A DNA stretch of 64,000 nucleotides, from positions 62,001 to 126,000 of the forward strand of contig NZ_QJRX01000010.1 in assembly GCF_003205495.1 (NCBI RefSeq), read 5' to 3'. This stretch comes from Aquipseudomonas alcaligenes. Its GTDB lineage: Bacteria; Pseudomonadota; Gammaproteobacteria; Pseudomonadales; Pseudomonadaceae. How positions within the stretch are numbered: the first letter of the stretch is position 1; the number at the start of each line of letters is the position of its first letter. This document shows positions 1 to 8,425 of this stretch, piece after piece. Position numbers and translations under genes: made by a program. Below the pieces are notes generated by a model. That model searched no databases. It worked only from the letters and a program-made list of their open reading frames with translations, and had not been told where the DNA came from.

Positions 1-1
1 C

Positions 2-847
2 AAGGTCGCCGGCGTGCCGGAAGTGGTGATGGTGGTGCCGACCCCGCGCGGCGAGATCAACGAGATCGTCCTCGCCGCCGCCTGCGTGGCCGGGGTCGAC
101 CGCGTGTTCACCATCGGCGGCGCCCAGGCCGTGGCCGCGCTGGCCTACGGTACCGAGAGCGTGCCGCCGGTGGACAAGATCGTCGGCCCGGGCAACATCT
201 ATGTCGCCACCGCCAAGCGCCACGTATTCGGCAAGGTCGGCATCGACATGATCGCCGGTCCTTCGGAAATCCTCGTGGTCTGCGACGGCCAGACCGACCC
301 GGACTGGATCGCCATGGACCTGTTCTCCCAGGCCGAGCACGACGAGGACGCGCAGTCCATCCTGGTCAGCCCGGACGCCGCCTTCCTCGACCGCGTGGCC
401 GAGAGCATCGCCCGTCTGCTGCCGACCCTGGAGCGTGAGACCATCGCGCGTACCTCGCTGGAGGGCCGTGGCGCGCTGATCCAGGTCGCCGACATGGCCC
501 AGGCCATCGAAGTGGCCAACCGCATCGCGCCGGAGCACCTGGAGCTGTCGGTGGAAAACCCCGAGCAGTACCTGCCGCAGATTCGCCACGCCGGCGCCAT
601 CTTCATGGGCCGCTACACCGCGGAAGCGCTGGGCGACTACTGCGCCGGCCCCAACCACGTGCTGCCGACCTCCGGCACCGCGCGCTTCTCCTCGCCGCTG
701 GGCGTGTACGACTTCCAGAAGCGCTCGTCGATCATCCACTGCTCGGCCGAAGGTGCTTCCGAGCTGGGCAAGGTCGCCTCCGTGCTGGCCCGTGGCGAGT
801 CGCTGACCGCCCACGCGCGCAGCGCCGAGTATCGCATCAAGAACTGA
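2..847 (+). CDS. hisD: Histidinol dehydrogenase, C-terminal part (5' end outside window)
   Basis: The reading frame is open from the first base, so the gene starts upstream; about 281 C-terminal residues are present. HisD catalyses the last two steps of histidine synthesis, NAD-dependent oxidation of L-histidinol to histidine, using zinc. The visible part holds the cofactor region (VDKIVGPGNIYV, IDMIAGPSEI) and the APEHLEL segment, whose Glu-His pair is the catalytic base pair of the family. It ends in DYCAGPNHVLPTSG and the ARSAEYRIKN tail typical of HisD. hisC follows after a 112-nt gap containing a hairpin-rich repeat, so the two are probably co-transcribed. Family identity is certain; only the truncation limits the call. 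Confidence 0.97.
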   Translation, partial: KVAGVPEVVMVVPTPRGEINEIVLAAACVAGVDRVFTIGGAQAVAALAYGTESVPPVDKIVGPGNIYVATAKRHVFGKVGIDMIAGPSEILVVCDGQTDPDWIAMDLFSQAEHDEDAQSILVSPDAAFLDRVAESIARLLPTLERETIARTSLEGRGALIQVADMAQAIEVANRIAPEHLELSVENPEQYLPQIRHAGAIFMGRYTAEALGDYCAGPNHVLPTSGTARFSSPLGVYDFQKRSSIIHCSAEGASELGKVASVLARGESLTAHARSAEYRIKN

Positions 848-855
848 GGGCTTTT

Positions 856-926
856 GTAGGGTGGACAACGCTTTGCTTGTCCACCGCCAGGCCCGGTGGA
901 AAACGCTTCGCGGTTTTCCACCCTAC
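856..926. repeat. REP-like palindromic element with GTAGGGTGG/CCACCCTAC ends
   Basis: The outer 9-bp arms are perfect inverted repeats: GTAGGGTGG (856-864) and CCACCCTAC (918-926). Inside are two smaller hairpins, GTGGACAA (861-868)/TTGTCCAC (877-884) and GGTGGAAAAC (895-904)/GTTTTCCACC (913-922). The inner hairpins share bases with the outer arms, so the RNA could switch between two folds. It lies between hisD and hisC. A related element occurs at 48893-48951, which makes this a dispersed intergenic repeat rather than a hisC-specific leader. Confidence 0.8.
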
Positions 927-959
927 GCAAACCGAACGATTTCGAGGAGAGAAGGGCAG

Positions 960-2015
960 ATGAGCAAGTTCTGGAGCCCCTTCGTCAAGGACCTGGTGCC
1001 CTACGTGCCGGGTGAGCAGCCGAAACTGGCCAAGCTGGTCAAGCTCAACACCAACGAGAACCCCTATGGTCCGTCGCCCAAGGCGATCGCTGCCATGCAG
1101 GCCGAACTGGGCGACAGCCTGCGCCTGTACCCGGACCCCAACAGCGATCGCCTCAAGCAGGCGGTGGCCGATTATTACGGTGTGAGCACTGCCGAGGTGT
1201 TCGTCGGCAACGGTTCCGACGAGGTGCTGGCGCACGCCTTCCACGGCCTGTTCCAGCACGGTAAGCCGCTGCTGTTCCCCGACGTGACCTACAGCTTCTA
1301 CCCGGTCTACTGCGGCCTGTACGGCATCCAGCATGAAGCGCTGGCGCTGGACGAGCAGTTCCAGATCCGTGTCGAGGACTACGCGCGGCCCAATGGCGGC
1401 ATCATCTTCCCCAACCCCAACGCGCCGACCGGCTGCCTGCTGGCGCTGGAAGCCATCGAGCAGATGCTCAAGGCCAGCCCGGACAGCGTGGTGGTGGTGG
1501 ACGAGGCGTATGTCGACTTCGGCGGCGAGACGGCGATCAAGCTGGTGGATAAGTATCCGAACCTGCTGGTGACCCAGACCCTGTCCAAGTCTCGCTCGTT
1601 GGCCGGGCTGCGGGTCGGCATCGCGGTCGGCCATCCGGACCTGATCGAGGCGCTGGAGCGGATCAAGAACAGCTTCAACTCCTACCCGCTGGACCGCATG
1701 GCCATCGCCGGCGCGGCGGCGGCCTTCGAGGACGAGGACTATTTCCGCGCGACCTGCCAGAAGGTGATCGACAGCCGCGAGGCGGTGGTCGCCGGCCTGC
1801 AGCGCCTGGGTTTCGAGGTGCTGCCCTCGGCGGCCAACTTCGTCTTCGCCCGCCACCCGCAGAAGGATGCGGCGACCCTGGCCGCGGGCCTGCGCGAGCA
1901 GGGCGTGATCGTGCGCCACTTCAAGCAGGCGCGCATCGCCCAGTTCCTGCGCATCACCATCGGCGCGCCGGAGCAGAACCAGGCACTGCTGGACGCCCTG
2001 GGCTCGTTGCTCTGA
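960..2015 (+). CDS. hisC: Histidinol-phosphate aminotransferase
   Basis: A 351-residue PLP-dependent fold-type I aminotransferase converting imidazole-acetol phosphate and glutamate to histidinol phosphate. Visible marks are LNTNENPYGPSP near residue 30, NPNAPTG near 152, DEAYVDF at 181 and the PLP lysine K210 in TLSKSRSLAGLRVG. The ATG at 960 is chosen because it follows GAGGAGAGAAGGGCAG and gives the standard N-terminus MSKFWSPFVKDLVPYVPGEQP; an earlier in-frame ATG at 861 would translate the repeat. It sits directly after hisD and ends at a bidirectional terminator facing algW. Confidence 0.97.
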   Translation: MSKFWSPFVKDLVPYVPGEQPKLAKLVKLNTNENPYGPSPKAIAAMQAELGDSLRLYPDPNSDRLKQAVADYYGVSTAEVFVGNGSDEVLAHAFHGLFQHGKPLLFPDVTYSFYPVYCGLYGIQHEALALDEQFQIRVEDYARPNGGIIFPNPNAPTGCLLALEAIEQMLKASPDSVVVVDEAYVDFGGETAIKLVDKYPNLLVTQTLSKSRSLAGLRVGIAVGHPDLIEALERIKNSFNSYPLDRMAIAGAAAAFEDEDYFRATCQKVIDSREAVVAGLQRLGFEVLPSAANFVFARHPQKDAATLAAGLREQGVIVRHFKQARIAQFLRITIGAPEQNQALLDALGSLL

Positions 2016-2030
2016 GTCGGGCCGGAAACA

Positions 2031-2057
2031 AAAAAGGCGCCCCGCGGGGCGCCTTTT

Positions 2058-2058
<1 letters not shown>
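2031..2058. terminator. Bidirectional terminator between hisC and algW
   Basis: A GC-only 18-base palindrome (2036-2053, GGCGCCCCGCGGGGCGCC) is flanked by A5 on the left and T5 on the right. It can therefore end hisC transcripts on the plus strand and algW transcripts on the minus strand. The algW stop codon overlaps the right T-tract edge. Confidence 0.9.
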
Positions 2059-3206
<1,148 letters not shown>

Positions 3207-3320
3207 CGATGAGAAATCCTGAGGGTTGCGAGGGCCCGAGGCGGCCCTTAAGGTGGCGGCATTATAGAGGTGCGCCCGGCAGGAAGGGCAGCACCGGCAA
3301 CAGTTTGACGAGGAATTCCC

Positions 3321-4079
3321 ATGGCCATCGCCCTGAGCACCCTGGTGGAGGAAGCCGACCGCTTTCTCAATGCCGCCCGCATCGCTGACTACTGCCCCAA
3401 TGGCCTGCAGGTCGAGGGGCGGCCGCAGGTGCGCCGCATCGTCAGCGGCGTGACCGCCAGCCAGGCGTTGCTGGACGCCGCGGTGGAGGCCGAGGCCGAC
3501 GTGGTGCTGGTGCACCACGGCTACTTCTGGAAGGGCGAGGATGCGCGCGTCACCGGGATGAAGCGGCGCCGCCTGCAGACCCTGCTGGGTCACGACATCA
3601 GCCTGCTGGCCTACCACCTGCCGCTGGACCTGCACCCGGAAGTCGGCAACAACGTGCAGCTGGCGCGGCAGCTGGAGATTACCGTGGAAGGCCCGCTCGA
3701 TCCGGAAAACCCCAAGGTGGTCGGCCTGCTCGGCTCGCTGGCCGAGCCCATGACCGCCCGCGATTTTGCCCGTCGGGTGCAGGAGGTGCTGGGGCGCGAG
3801 CCGCTGCTGGTGGAAGGGGCGAGCATGGTACGGCGCATCGGCTGGTGCACCGGGGGCGGTCAGGGCTATATCGACGATGCCATCGCCGCCGGGGTCGACC
3901 TGTTCCTCACCGGCGAGGCCTCCGAGCAGACCTTCCACAGCGCCCGCGAGAGCGGCGTCAGCTTCATCGCCGCCGGCCATCACGCCACCGAGCGCTACGG
4001 CGTGCAGGCCCTGGGTGACTACCTGGCGCGGCGCTTCGCTATCGAGCACCTGTTCATCGACTGCCCGAACCCCGTCTGA
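3321..4079 (+). CDS. Nif3-like dinuclear metal centre protein (YbgI/GCH1-type-like family)
   Basis: A 252-residue Nif3/YbgI family protein. Family members form ring-shaped hexamers with a dinuclear metal site; the physiological reaction is unsettled, although many are annotated as GTP cyclohydrolase I type 2. Metal-ligand regions are visible: LVHHGYFW, AYHLPLDLHPEVGNN, and the C-terminal GHHATERYG with a nearby TGEASEQ. The N-terminal ADYCPNGLQVEG is a family hallmark. The ATG at 3321 follows GACGAGGAATTCCC. It is divergent from algW and precedes cysD by 174 nt, as in other pseudomonads. Family is firm, function is not. Confidence 0.9.
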   Translation: MAIALSTLVEEADRFLNAARIADYCPNGLQVEGRPQVRRIVSGVTASQALLDAAVEAEADVVLVHHGYFWKGEDARVTGMKRRRLQTLLGHDISLLAYHLPLDLHPEVGNNVQLARQLEITVEGPLDPENPKVVGLLGSLAEPMTARDFARRVQEVLGREPLLVEGASMVRRIGWCTGGGQGYIDDAIAAGVDLFLTGEASEQTFHSARESGVSFIAAGHHATERYGVQALGDYLARRFAIEHLFIDCPNPV

Positions 4080-4147
4080 GGGATCTTGCGGGGCTCCGCT
4101 GCGGCGGTCCCTCAGGCCCGGAAGGCACTGATTTTTGGGCATAAATC

Positions 4148-4164
4148 TAGATCGTTTCGATCTA
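4148..4164. promoter_or_regulatory. 17-bp dyad in the cysD upstream region
   Basis: A perfect inverted repeat, TAGATCG-TTT-CGATCTA, in an AT-rich island about 90 nt before cysD. A TAGAAT hexamer at 4179-4184 could be a -10 element just downstream. The position suits an operator or regulatory hairpin for sulfate-assimilation genes. I cannot assign a protein; CysB sites are not normally described as this sequence. Confidence 0.4.
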
Positions 4165-4253
4165 AAAGGCCTCCTCAATAGAATAGGGTGCTGTGCTAGA
4201 GTGCGCCCTCGTCCACGGCCCGCCGGCCGTCCATTCCTGATTCGTGAATAGCC

Positions 4254-5171
4254 ATGCTCGACAAACTGACGCACCTGAAACAGCTCGAGGCGGAAAGTAT
4301 CCACATCATTCGTGAAGTGGCCGCCGAGTTCGACAACCCGGTGATGCTGTATTCCATCGGCAAGGATTCCGCCGTGATGCTGCATCTGGCGCGCAAGGCG
4401 TTCTTCCCCGGCAAGCTGCCGTTCCCGGTGCTGCATGTGGATACCCGCTGGAAATTCCAGGAGATGTATCGCTTCCGCGAGAAGATGGTCAGCGAATACG
4501 GCCTCGACCTGCTCACCCACATCAACCCGGATGGCGTGGCGCAGGACATGAACCCCTTCACCTACGGCAGTGCCAAGCACACCGACGTGATGAAGACCGA
4601 GGGTCTCAAGCAGGCGCTGGACAAGTACGGCTTCGACGCCGCCTTCGGTGGCGCGCGCCGCGACGAAGAGAAATCCCGCGCCAAGGAGCGCGTGTATTCC
4701 TTCCGCGACAGCAAGCACCGCTGGGACCCGAAGAACCAGCGTCCCGAGCTGTGGAACGTGTACAACGGCAAGGTCAAGAAGGGCGAGTCGATCCGCGTCT
4801 TCCCGCTGTCCAACTGGACCGAGCTGGACATCTGGCAATACATCTACCTGGAACAGATCCCGATCGTGCCGCTGTACTTCGCCGCCGAGCGTGAAGTCAT
4901 CGAGAAGAATGGCACGCTGATCATGATCGACGACGATCGTATCCTCGAGCACCTCTCGGACGAAGAAAAAGCCCGCATTACCAAGAAGATGGTGCGCTTC
5001 CGTACCCTCGGTTGCTACCCGCTGACCGGTGCGGTGGAGTCCACGGCGACCACGCTGACCGACATCATCCAGGAAATGCTCCTGACCAAGACCAGCGAGC
5101 GCCAAGGGCGGGTCATCGACCACGACCAGGCCGGCTCGATGGAAGAAAAGAAACGTCAGGGCTACTTCTAA
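4254..5171 (+). CDS. cysD: Sulfate adenylyltransferase subunit 2
   Basis: A 305-residue PAPS reductase-like (adenine nucleotide alpha-hydrolase) protein. With CysN it forms ATP sulfurylase, converting ATP and sulfate to APS, the first step of assimilatory sulfate reduction. The PP-loop SIGKDSAVMLHLARKAF is near residue 40; FGGARRDEEKSRAKERVYSFRD near 135-155 and the tail GSMEEKKRQGYF are family signatures. cysNC begins 12 nt after the stop, so the two form an operon. The upstream region carries the dyad at 4148-4164. Confidence 0.97.
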   Translation: MLDKLTHLKQLEAESIHIIREVAAEFDNPVMLYSIGKDSAVMLHLARKAFFPGKLPFPVLHVDTRWKFQEMYRFREKMVSEYGLDLLTHINPDGVAQDMNPFTYGSAKHTDVMKTEGLKQALDKYGFDAAFGGARRDEEKSRAKERVYSFRDSKHRWDPKNQRPELWNVYNGKVKKGESIRVFPLSNWTELDIWQYIYLEQIPIVPLYFAAEREVIEKNGTLIMIDDDRILEHLSDEEKARITKKMVRFRTLGCYPLTGAVESTATTLTDIIQEMLLTKTSERQGRVIDHDQAGSMEEKKRQGYF

Positions 5172-5183
5172 GGATTCCGCATC

Positions 5184-7082
5184 ATGAGCCATCAATCCGA
5201 TCTGATCAGCCAGGACATCGTTGCCTACCTGGCTCAGCACGAACGCAAAGAGCTGCTGCGCTTTCTCACCTGCGGCAACGTCGACGACGGCAAGAGCACC
5301 CTGATCGGGCGCCTGCTGCACGACACCAAAATGATCTACGAAGACCATCTGGAAGCCATCACCAAGGACTCCAAGAAGGTCGGCACCACCGGCGATGAAG
5401 TCGACCTGGCTCTGCTGGTCGACGGCCTGCAGGCCGAGCGCGAGCAAGGCATCACCATCGACGTGGCGTACCGCTATTTCAGCACCGCCAAGCGCAAGTT
5501 CATCATCGCCGATACCCCCGGCCATGAGCAGTACACCCGCAACATGGCGACCGGTGCCTCCACCTGCGACCTGGCGATCATCCTGATCGACGCGCGTTAT
5601 GGTGTGCAGACCCAGACCAAGCGCCACAGCTTCATCGCCTCGCTGCTGGGCATCAAGCACATCGTGGTCGCCATCAACAAGATGGACCTCAAGGGCTTCG
5701 ACCAGGGCGTGTTCGAGCAGATCAAGGCTGACTACCTGGCCTTCGCCGACAAGATCAACCTCAAGCCCAGCTCGCTGCACTTCGTGCCGATGTCGGCGCT
5801 CAAGGGCGACAACGTGGTCAACCGTTCCGAGCGCTCGCCCTGGTACGACGGCCAGTCGCTGATGGAAATCCTCGAAAGCGTGGAGATTGCCGGCGACCGC
5901 AACCTCAACGACATGCGCTTCCCGGTGCAGTACGTCAACCGCCCGAACCTGAACTTCCGCGGCTTCGCCGGTACCCTGGCCAGCGGCGTGGTGCACAAGG
6001 GCGACGAAGTGATCGCCCTGCCGTCGGGCAAGGGCAGCAAGGTCAAATCCATCGTCACCTTCGAGGGTGAGCTGGAGCAGGCTGGTCCGGGCCAGGCCGT
6101 CACCCTGACGCTGGAAGACGAGATCGACGTGTCGCGCGGCGACATGCTGGTGCATGCCGACAACCGTCCGCTAGTCACCGACAGCTTCGACGCCATGCTG
6201 GTGTGGATGGCCGAAGAGCCGATGCTGCCGGGCAAGAAATACGACATCAAGCGCGCCACCAGCTATGTGCCGGGCTCGATCCCGAGCATCGTCCACCGCG
6301 TCGACGTCAACACCCTGGAACAGGGGCCGGCCAGCAGCCTGCAACTGAACGAGATCGGCCGGGTCAAGGTCGCTCTGGATGCGCCGATTGCCCTCGATGG
6401 CTACGAGCACAACCGCACCACCGGTGCCTTCATCGTCATCGACCGTCTGACCAATGGCACCGTCGGTGCCGGCATGATCATCGCCGCTCCGGTTGGTGCT
6501 CAGGGCGGCGGCCACCACGGCAAGCTGGCCCACGTTTCCACCGAGGAGCGTGCCACCCGCTTCGGTCAGCAGCCGGCCACCGTGCTGTTCTCGGGCCTGT
6601 CCGGCGCCGGCAAGAGCACCCTGGCCTATGCCGTGGAGCGCAAGCTGTTCGACATGGGCCGTGCCGTGTACGTGCTGGACGGCCAGAACCTGCGTCATGA
6701 CCTGAACAAGGGCCTGCCGCAGGACCGCGCCGGGCGCACCGAAAACTGGCGCCGTGCGGCGCACGTGGCGCGTCAGTTCAACGAAGCAGGCCTGCTGACC
6801 CTGGCCGCCTTTGTGGCGCCGGATGCCGAAGGCCGCGAACAGGCCAAGGCGCTGATCGGCAACGAGCGTCTGCTCACCGTCTACGTCCAGGCCTCGCCGG
6901 CCGTGTGCCGCGAGCGCGATCCGCAGGGCCTGTATGCCGCCGGTGGCGACAACATCCCGGGCGAGTCCTTCCCCTACGACATCCCGCTGGATGCCGATCT
7001 GGTGATCGACACCCAGGCCGTGTCGGTGGAGGAGGGCGTCAAGCAGGTGCTCGATCTGCTGCGCAGCCGCGGTGCCATCTAA
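5184..7082 (+). CDS. cysNC: Bifunctional sulfate adenylyltransferase subunit 1 / adenylylsulfate kinase
   Basis: A 632-residue fusion. The N-terminal part is an EF-Tu-like GTPase: GNVDDGKS at 31-38, DTPGHEQYTRN, NKMD and two following beta-barrel domains. Its GTP hydrolysis drives CysD-catalysed APS formation. From about residue 460 an adenylylsulfate kinase domain begins, with Walker A GLSGAGKS at 471-478 and DGQNLRHDLNKGL; it phosphorylates APS to PAPS. The fusion is normal for pseudomonads, unlike the separate cysN and cysC of enterobacteria. It ends at two tandem terminators. Confidence 0.97.
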   Translation: MSHQSDLISQDIVAYLAQHERKELLRFLTCGNVDDGKSTLIGRLLHDTKMIYEDHLEAITKDSKKVGTTGDEVDLALLVDGLQAEREQGITIDVAYRYFSTAKRKFIIADTPGHEQYTRNMATGASTCDLAIILIDARYGVQTQTKRHSFIASLLGIKHIVVAINKMDLKGFDQGVFEQIKADYLAFADKINLKPSSLHFVPMSALKGDNVVNRSERSPWYDGQSLMEILESVEIAGDRNLNDMRFPVQYVNRPNLNFRGFAGTLASGVVHKGDEVIALPSGKGSKVKSIVTFEGELEQAGPGQAVTLTLEDEIDVSRGDMLVHADNRPLVTDSFDAMLVWMAEEPMLPGKKYDIKRATSYVPGSIPSIVHRVDVNTLEQGPASSLQLNEIGRVKVALDAPIALDGYEHNRTTGAFIVIDRLTNGTVGAGMIIAAPVGAQGGGHHGKLAHVSTEERATRFGQQPATVLFSGLSGAGKSTLAYAVERKLFDMGRAVYVLDGQNLRHDLNKGLPQDRAGRTENWRRAAHVARQFNEAGLLTLAAFVAPDAEGREQAKALIGNERLLTVYVQASPAVCRERDPQGLYAAGGDNIPGESFPYDIPLDADLVIDTQAVSVEEGVKQVLDLLRSRGAI

Positions 7083-7094
7083 GCCTGACGGATC

Positions 7095-7125
7095 GAAAAA
7101 AGCCCCGCATTGGCGGGGCTTTTTT
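7095..7125. terminator. First terminator after cysNC
   Basis: Stem AGCCCCGC (7101-7108)/GCGGGGCT (7113-7120), flanked by a run of A on the left and T6 on the right. It can act on both strands. Confidence 0.9.
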
Positions 7126-7165
7126 GTGCGCGGTCGAAGGCCGGCGCGCCCGCTGTCGATGCCCA

Positions 7166-7195
7166 TAAAAAAGCCCCGCCAGTGCGGGGCTTTTT
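7166..7195. terminator. Second terminator, before the convergent YhcB-like gene
   Basis: Stem AAGCCCCGC (7171-7179)/GCGGGGCTT (7184-7192), with A-run and T-run flanks. The stem is nearly the same as that 70 nt upstream, so two similar bidirectional terminators separate cysNC from the convergent minus-strand gene. Confidence 0.88.
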
Positions 7196-7207
7196 GGGGG
7201 CTGCCGG

Positions 7208-7642
7208 TCAGCGCTTGAGGCCGAAGCTCTCGTCCAGGGTGCCGGGCGCATCCGGCTCCTTGGGGGCGTAGTCCTTCGGCGCCTCGTTGGTCTTCGGCGG
7301 GGTCAGGCGCTCGCGCGGGGCCTTGCTCTCATCGGTGTTGAGCGCAGCCAGCAGGCGCTGGCGGGTCAGCTCGTCGGCGGCCAGGCGGTTGGCGCCCTGG
7401 GACAGGTGTTCCTGCACCTCCTGGTAGCTCTGGGTGAGCTTCTTCACCAGGCTGGCGGTGGTGTTGAAGTGGGTCACCACCTCGTTCTGGTAGCTGTCGA
7501 AGCGCTGCTGCAGGTCGTCCAGCTGGCGCTGGGTGCGGCCAGGGGCAGCGTTGGGCAGCAGGCGCGCGGCCAGGAAGCCGATGGCGATGCCGGCGAGCAG
7601 GGCCAAGGCGGGCAGCAGCCAGGGGGTGAGCGATTGTTCCAC
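7208..7642 (-). CDS. YhcB-like (DUF1043) membrane-anchored coiled-coil protein
   Basis: A 144-residue protein with one N-terminal membrane segment (about residues 7-26, LLPALALLAGIAIGFLAARL). A predicted coiled coil follows (RQLDDLQQRFDSYQNEVVTHF), then a Pro/Lys/Glu-rich disordered tail. This layout and the NEVVTHF..TASLV.KLTQSYQ.VQEHL motif match the YhcB/DUF1043 family, linked in E. coli to coordination of envelope growth and division. Start: a GTG at 7642 preceded by GAGGAAGGACTC on the coding strand; no suitable ATG exists. Convergent to cysNC, divergent from the hydrolase gene. Confidence 0.82.
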   Translation of the reverse strand: MEQSLTPWLLPALALLAGIAIGFLAARLLPNAAPGRTQRQLDDLQQRFDSYQNEVVTHFNTTASLVKKLTQSYQEVQEHLSQGANRLAADELTRQRLLAALNTDESKAPRERLTPPKTNEAPKDYAPKEPDAPGTLDESFGLKR

Positions 7643-7717
7643 GAGTCCTTCCTCTGAAAGCGGCTTTGTTTTACGGTAGCGGCTCTCGCCGGCGCTGTAT
7701 ACCGCGGCAAAGCCCTG

Positions 7718-8407
7718 TTGTGCGATGTGCCTAACCAAGACGTGTCGACCCCGCCCGGGGTCACGGAGTTCCCGCTGTTGATCCGCGAAACCCCTCTTGC
7801 CATCGACGGCCCCTGCGGCCCGCTCGAAGCCCTGCTGTGTGAAGTGCCGGACGCCCGTGGCGTCGCTCTGATCTGCCATCCCAACCCGGTGCAGGGTGGC
7901 ACCATGCTCAACAAGGTGGTCTCCACCCTGCAGCGTGCGGTGCGCGATATGGGCTACCACACCTTGCGCTTCAACTACCGCGGTGTCGGCGCCAGTGCCG
8001 GCAGCCATGACATGGGCAGCGGCGAAGTCGACGATGCCGAGGCCGTGGCGCACTGGCTGCGCGCGCAATATCCCGAGCTGCCGTTGACCCTGCTCGGCTT
8101 CTCCTTCGGTGGCTTCGTCGCCGGTGCGCTGGCCGGGCGTCTGGAAGACCAGGGTGTGGTCATTCCCAGGCTGTTCATAGTGGCGCCGGCCGTGCATCGC
8201 CTGCAGGCGCCCGAGCATCTGCCGCAGGGCGGCGAGCTGGTGGTAATTCAGCCGGAACAGGATGAAGTCATCGCGCCCGAGGACGTCCATATCTGGTCCG
8301 CGGGGCTGGTGCGTGCCCACGAGCTGCTGAAAGTGGCAGAATGCGGCCACTTTTTTCACGGCAAGCTGCCCGAGCTGAAAGACCTGGTGCAGCCCCGTAT
8401 CCAATAA
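7718..8407 (+). CDS. Alpha/beta hydrolase (serine, YqiA/dienelactone-hydrolase-like)
   Basis: Up to 229 residues of alpha/beta-hydrolase fold. The nucleophile elbow GFSFGG places Ser at 129; an HPNPVQGGTMLNKV segment lies near 54, RFNYRGVG.S.G near 85-93 and a catalytic-His candidate in AECGHFFHG near 213. This HPHP..GG..(N/D)..V pattern marks a common bacterial hydrolase group of unknown substrate. The start is uncertain: the ATG at 7718 lacks a clear ribosome site and the conserved part begins near residue 21 (LIRETPL), so a later GTG or TTG is possible. trpS begins 18 nt after the stop, suggesting co-transcription. Confidence 0.85.
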   Translation: MCDVPNQDVSTPPGVTEFPLLIRETPLAIDGPCGPLEALLCEVPDARGVALICHPNPVQGGTMLNKVVSTLQRAVRDMGYHTLRFNYRGVGASAGSHDMGSGEVDDAEAVAHWLRAQYPELPLTLLGFSFGGFVAGALAGRLEDQGVVIPRLFIVAPAVHRLQAPEHLPQGGELVVIQPEQDEVIAPEDVHIWSAGLVRAHELLKVAECGHFFHGKLPELKDLVQPRIQ

Positions 8408-8425
8408 GTTGAAGCGAATACCCAG

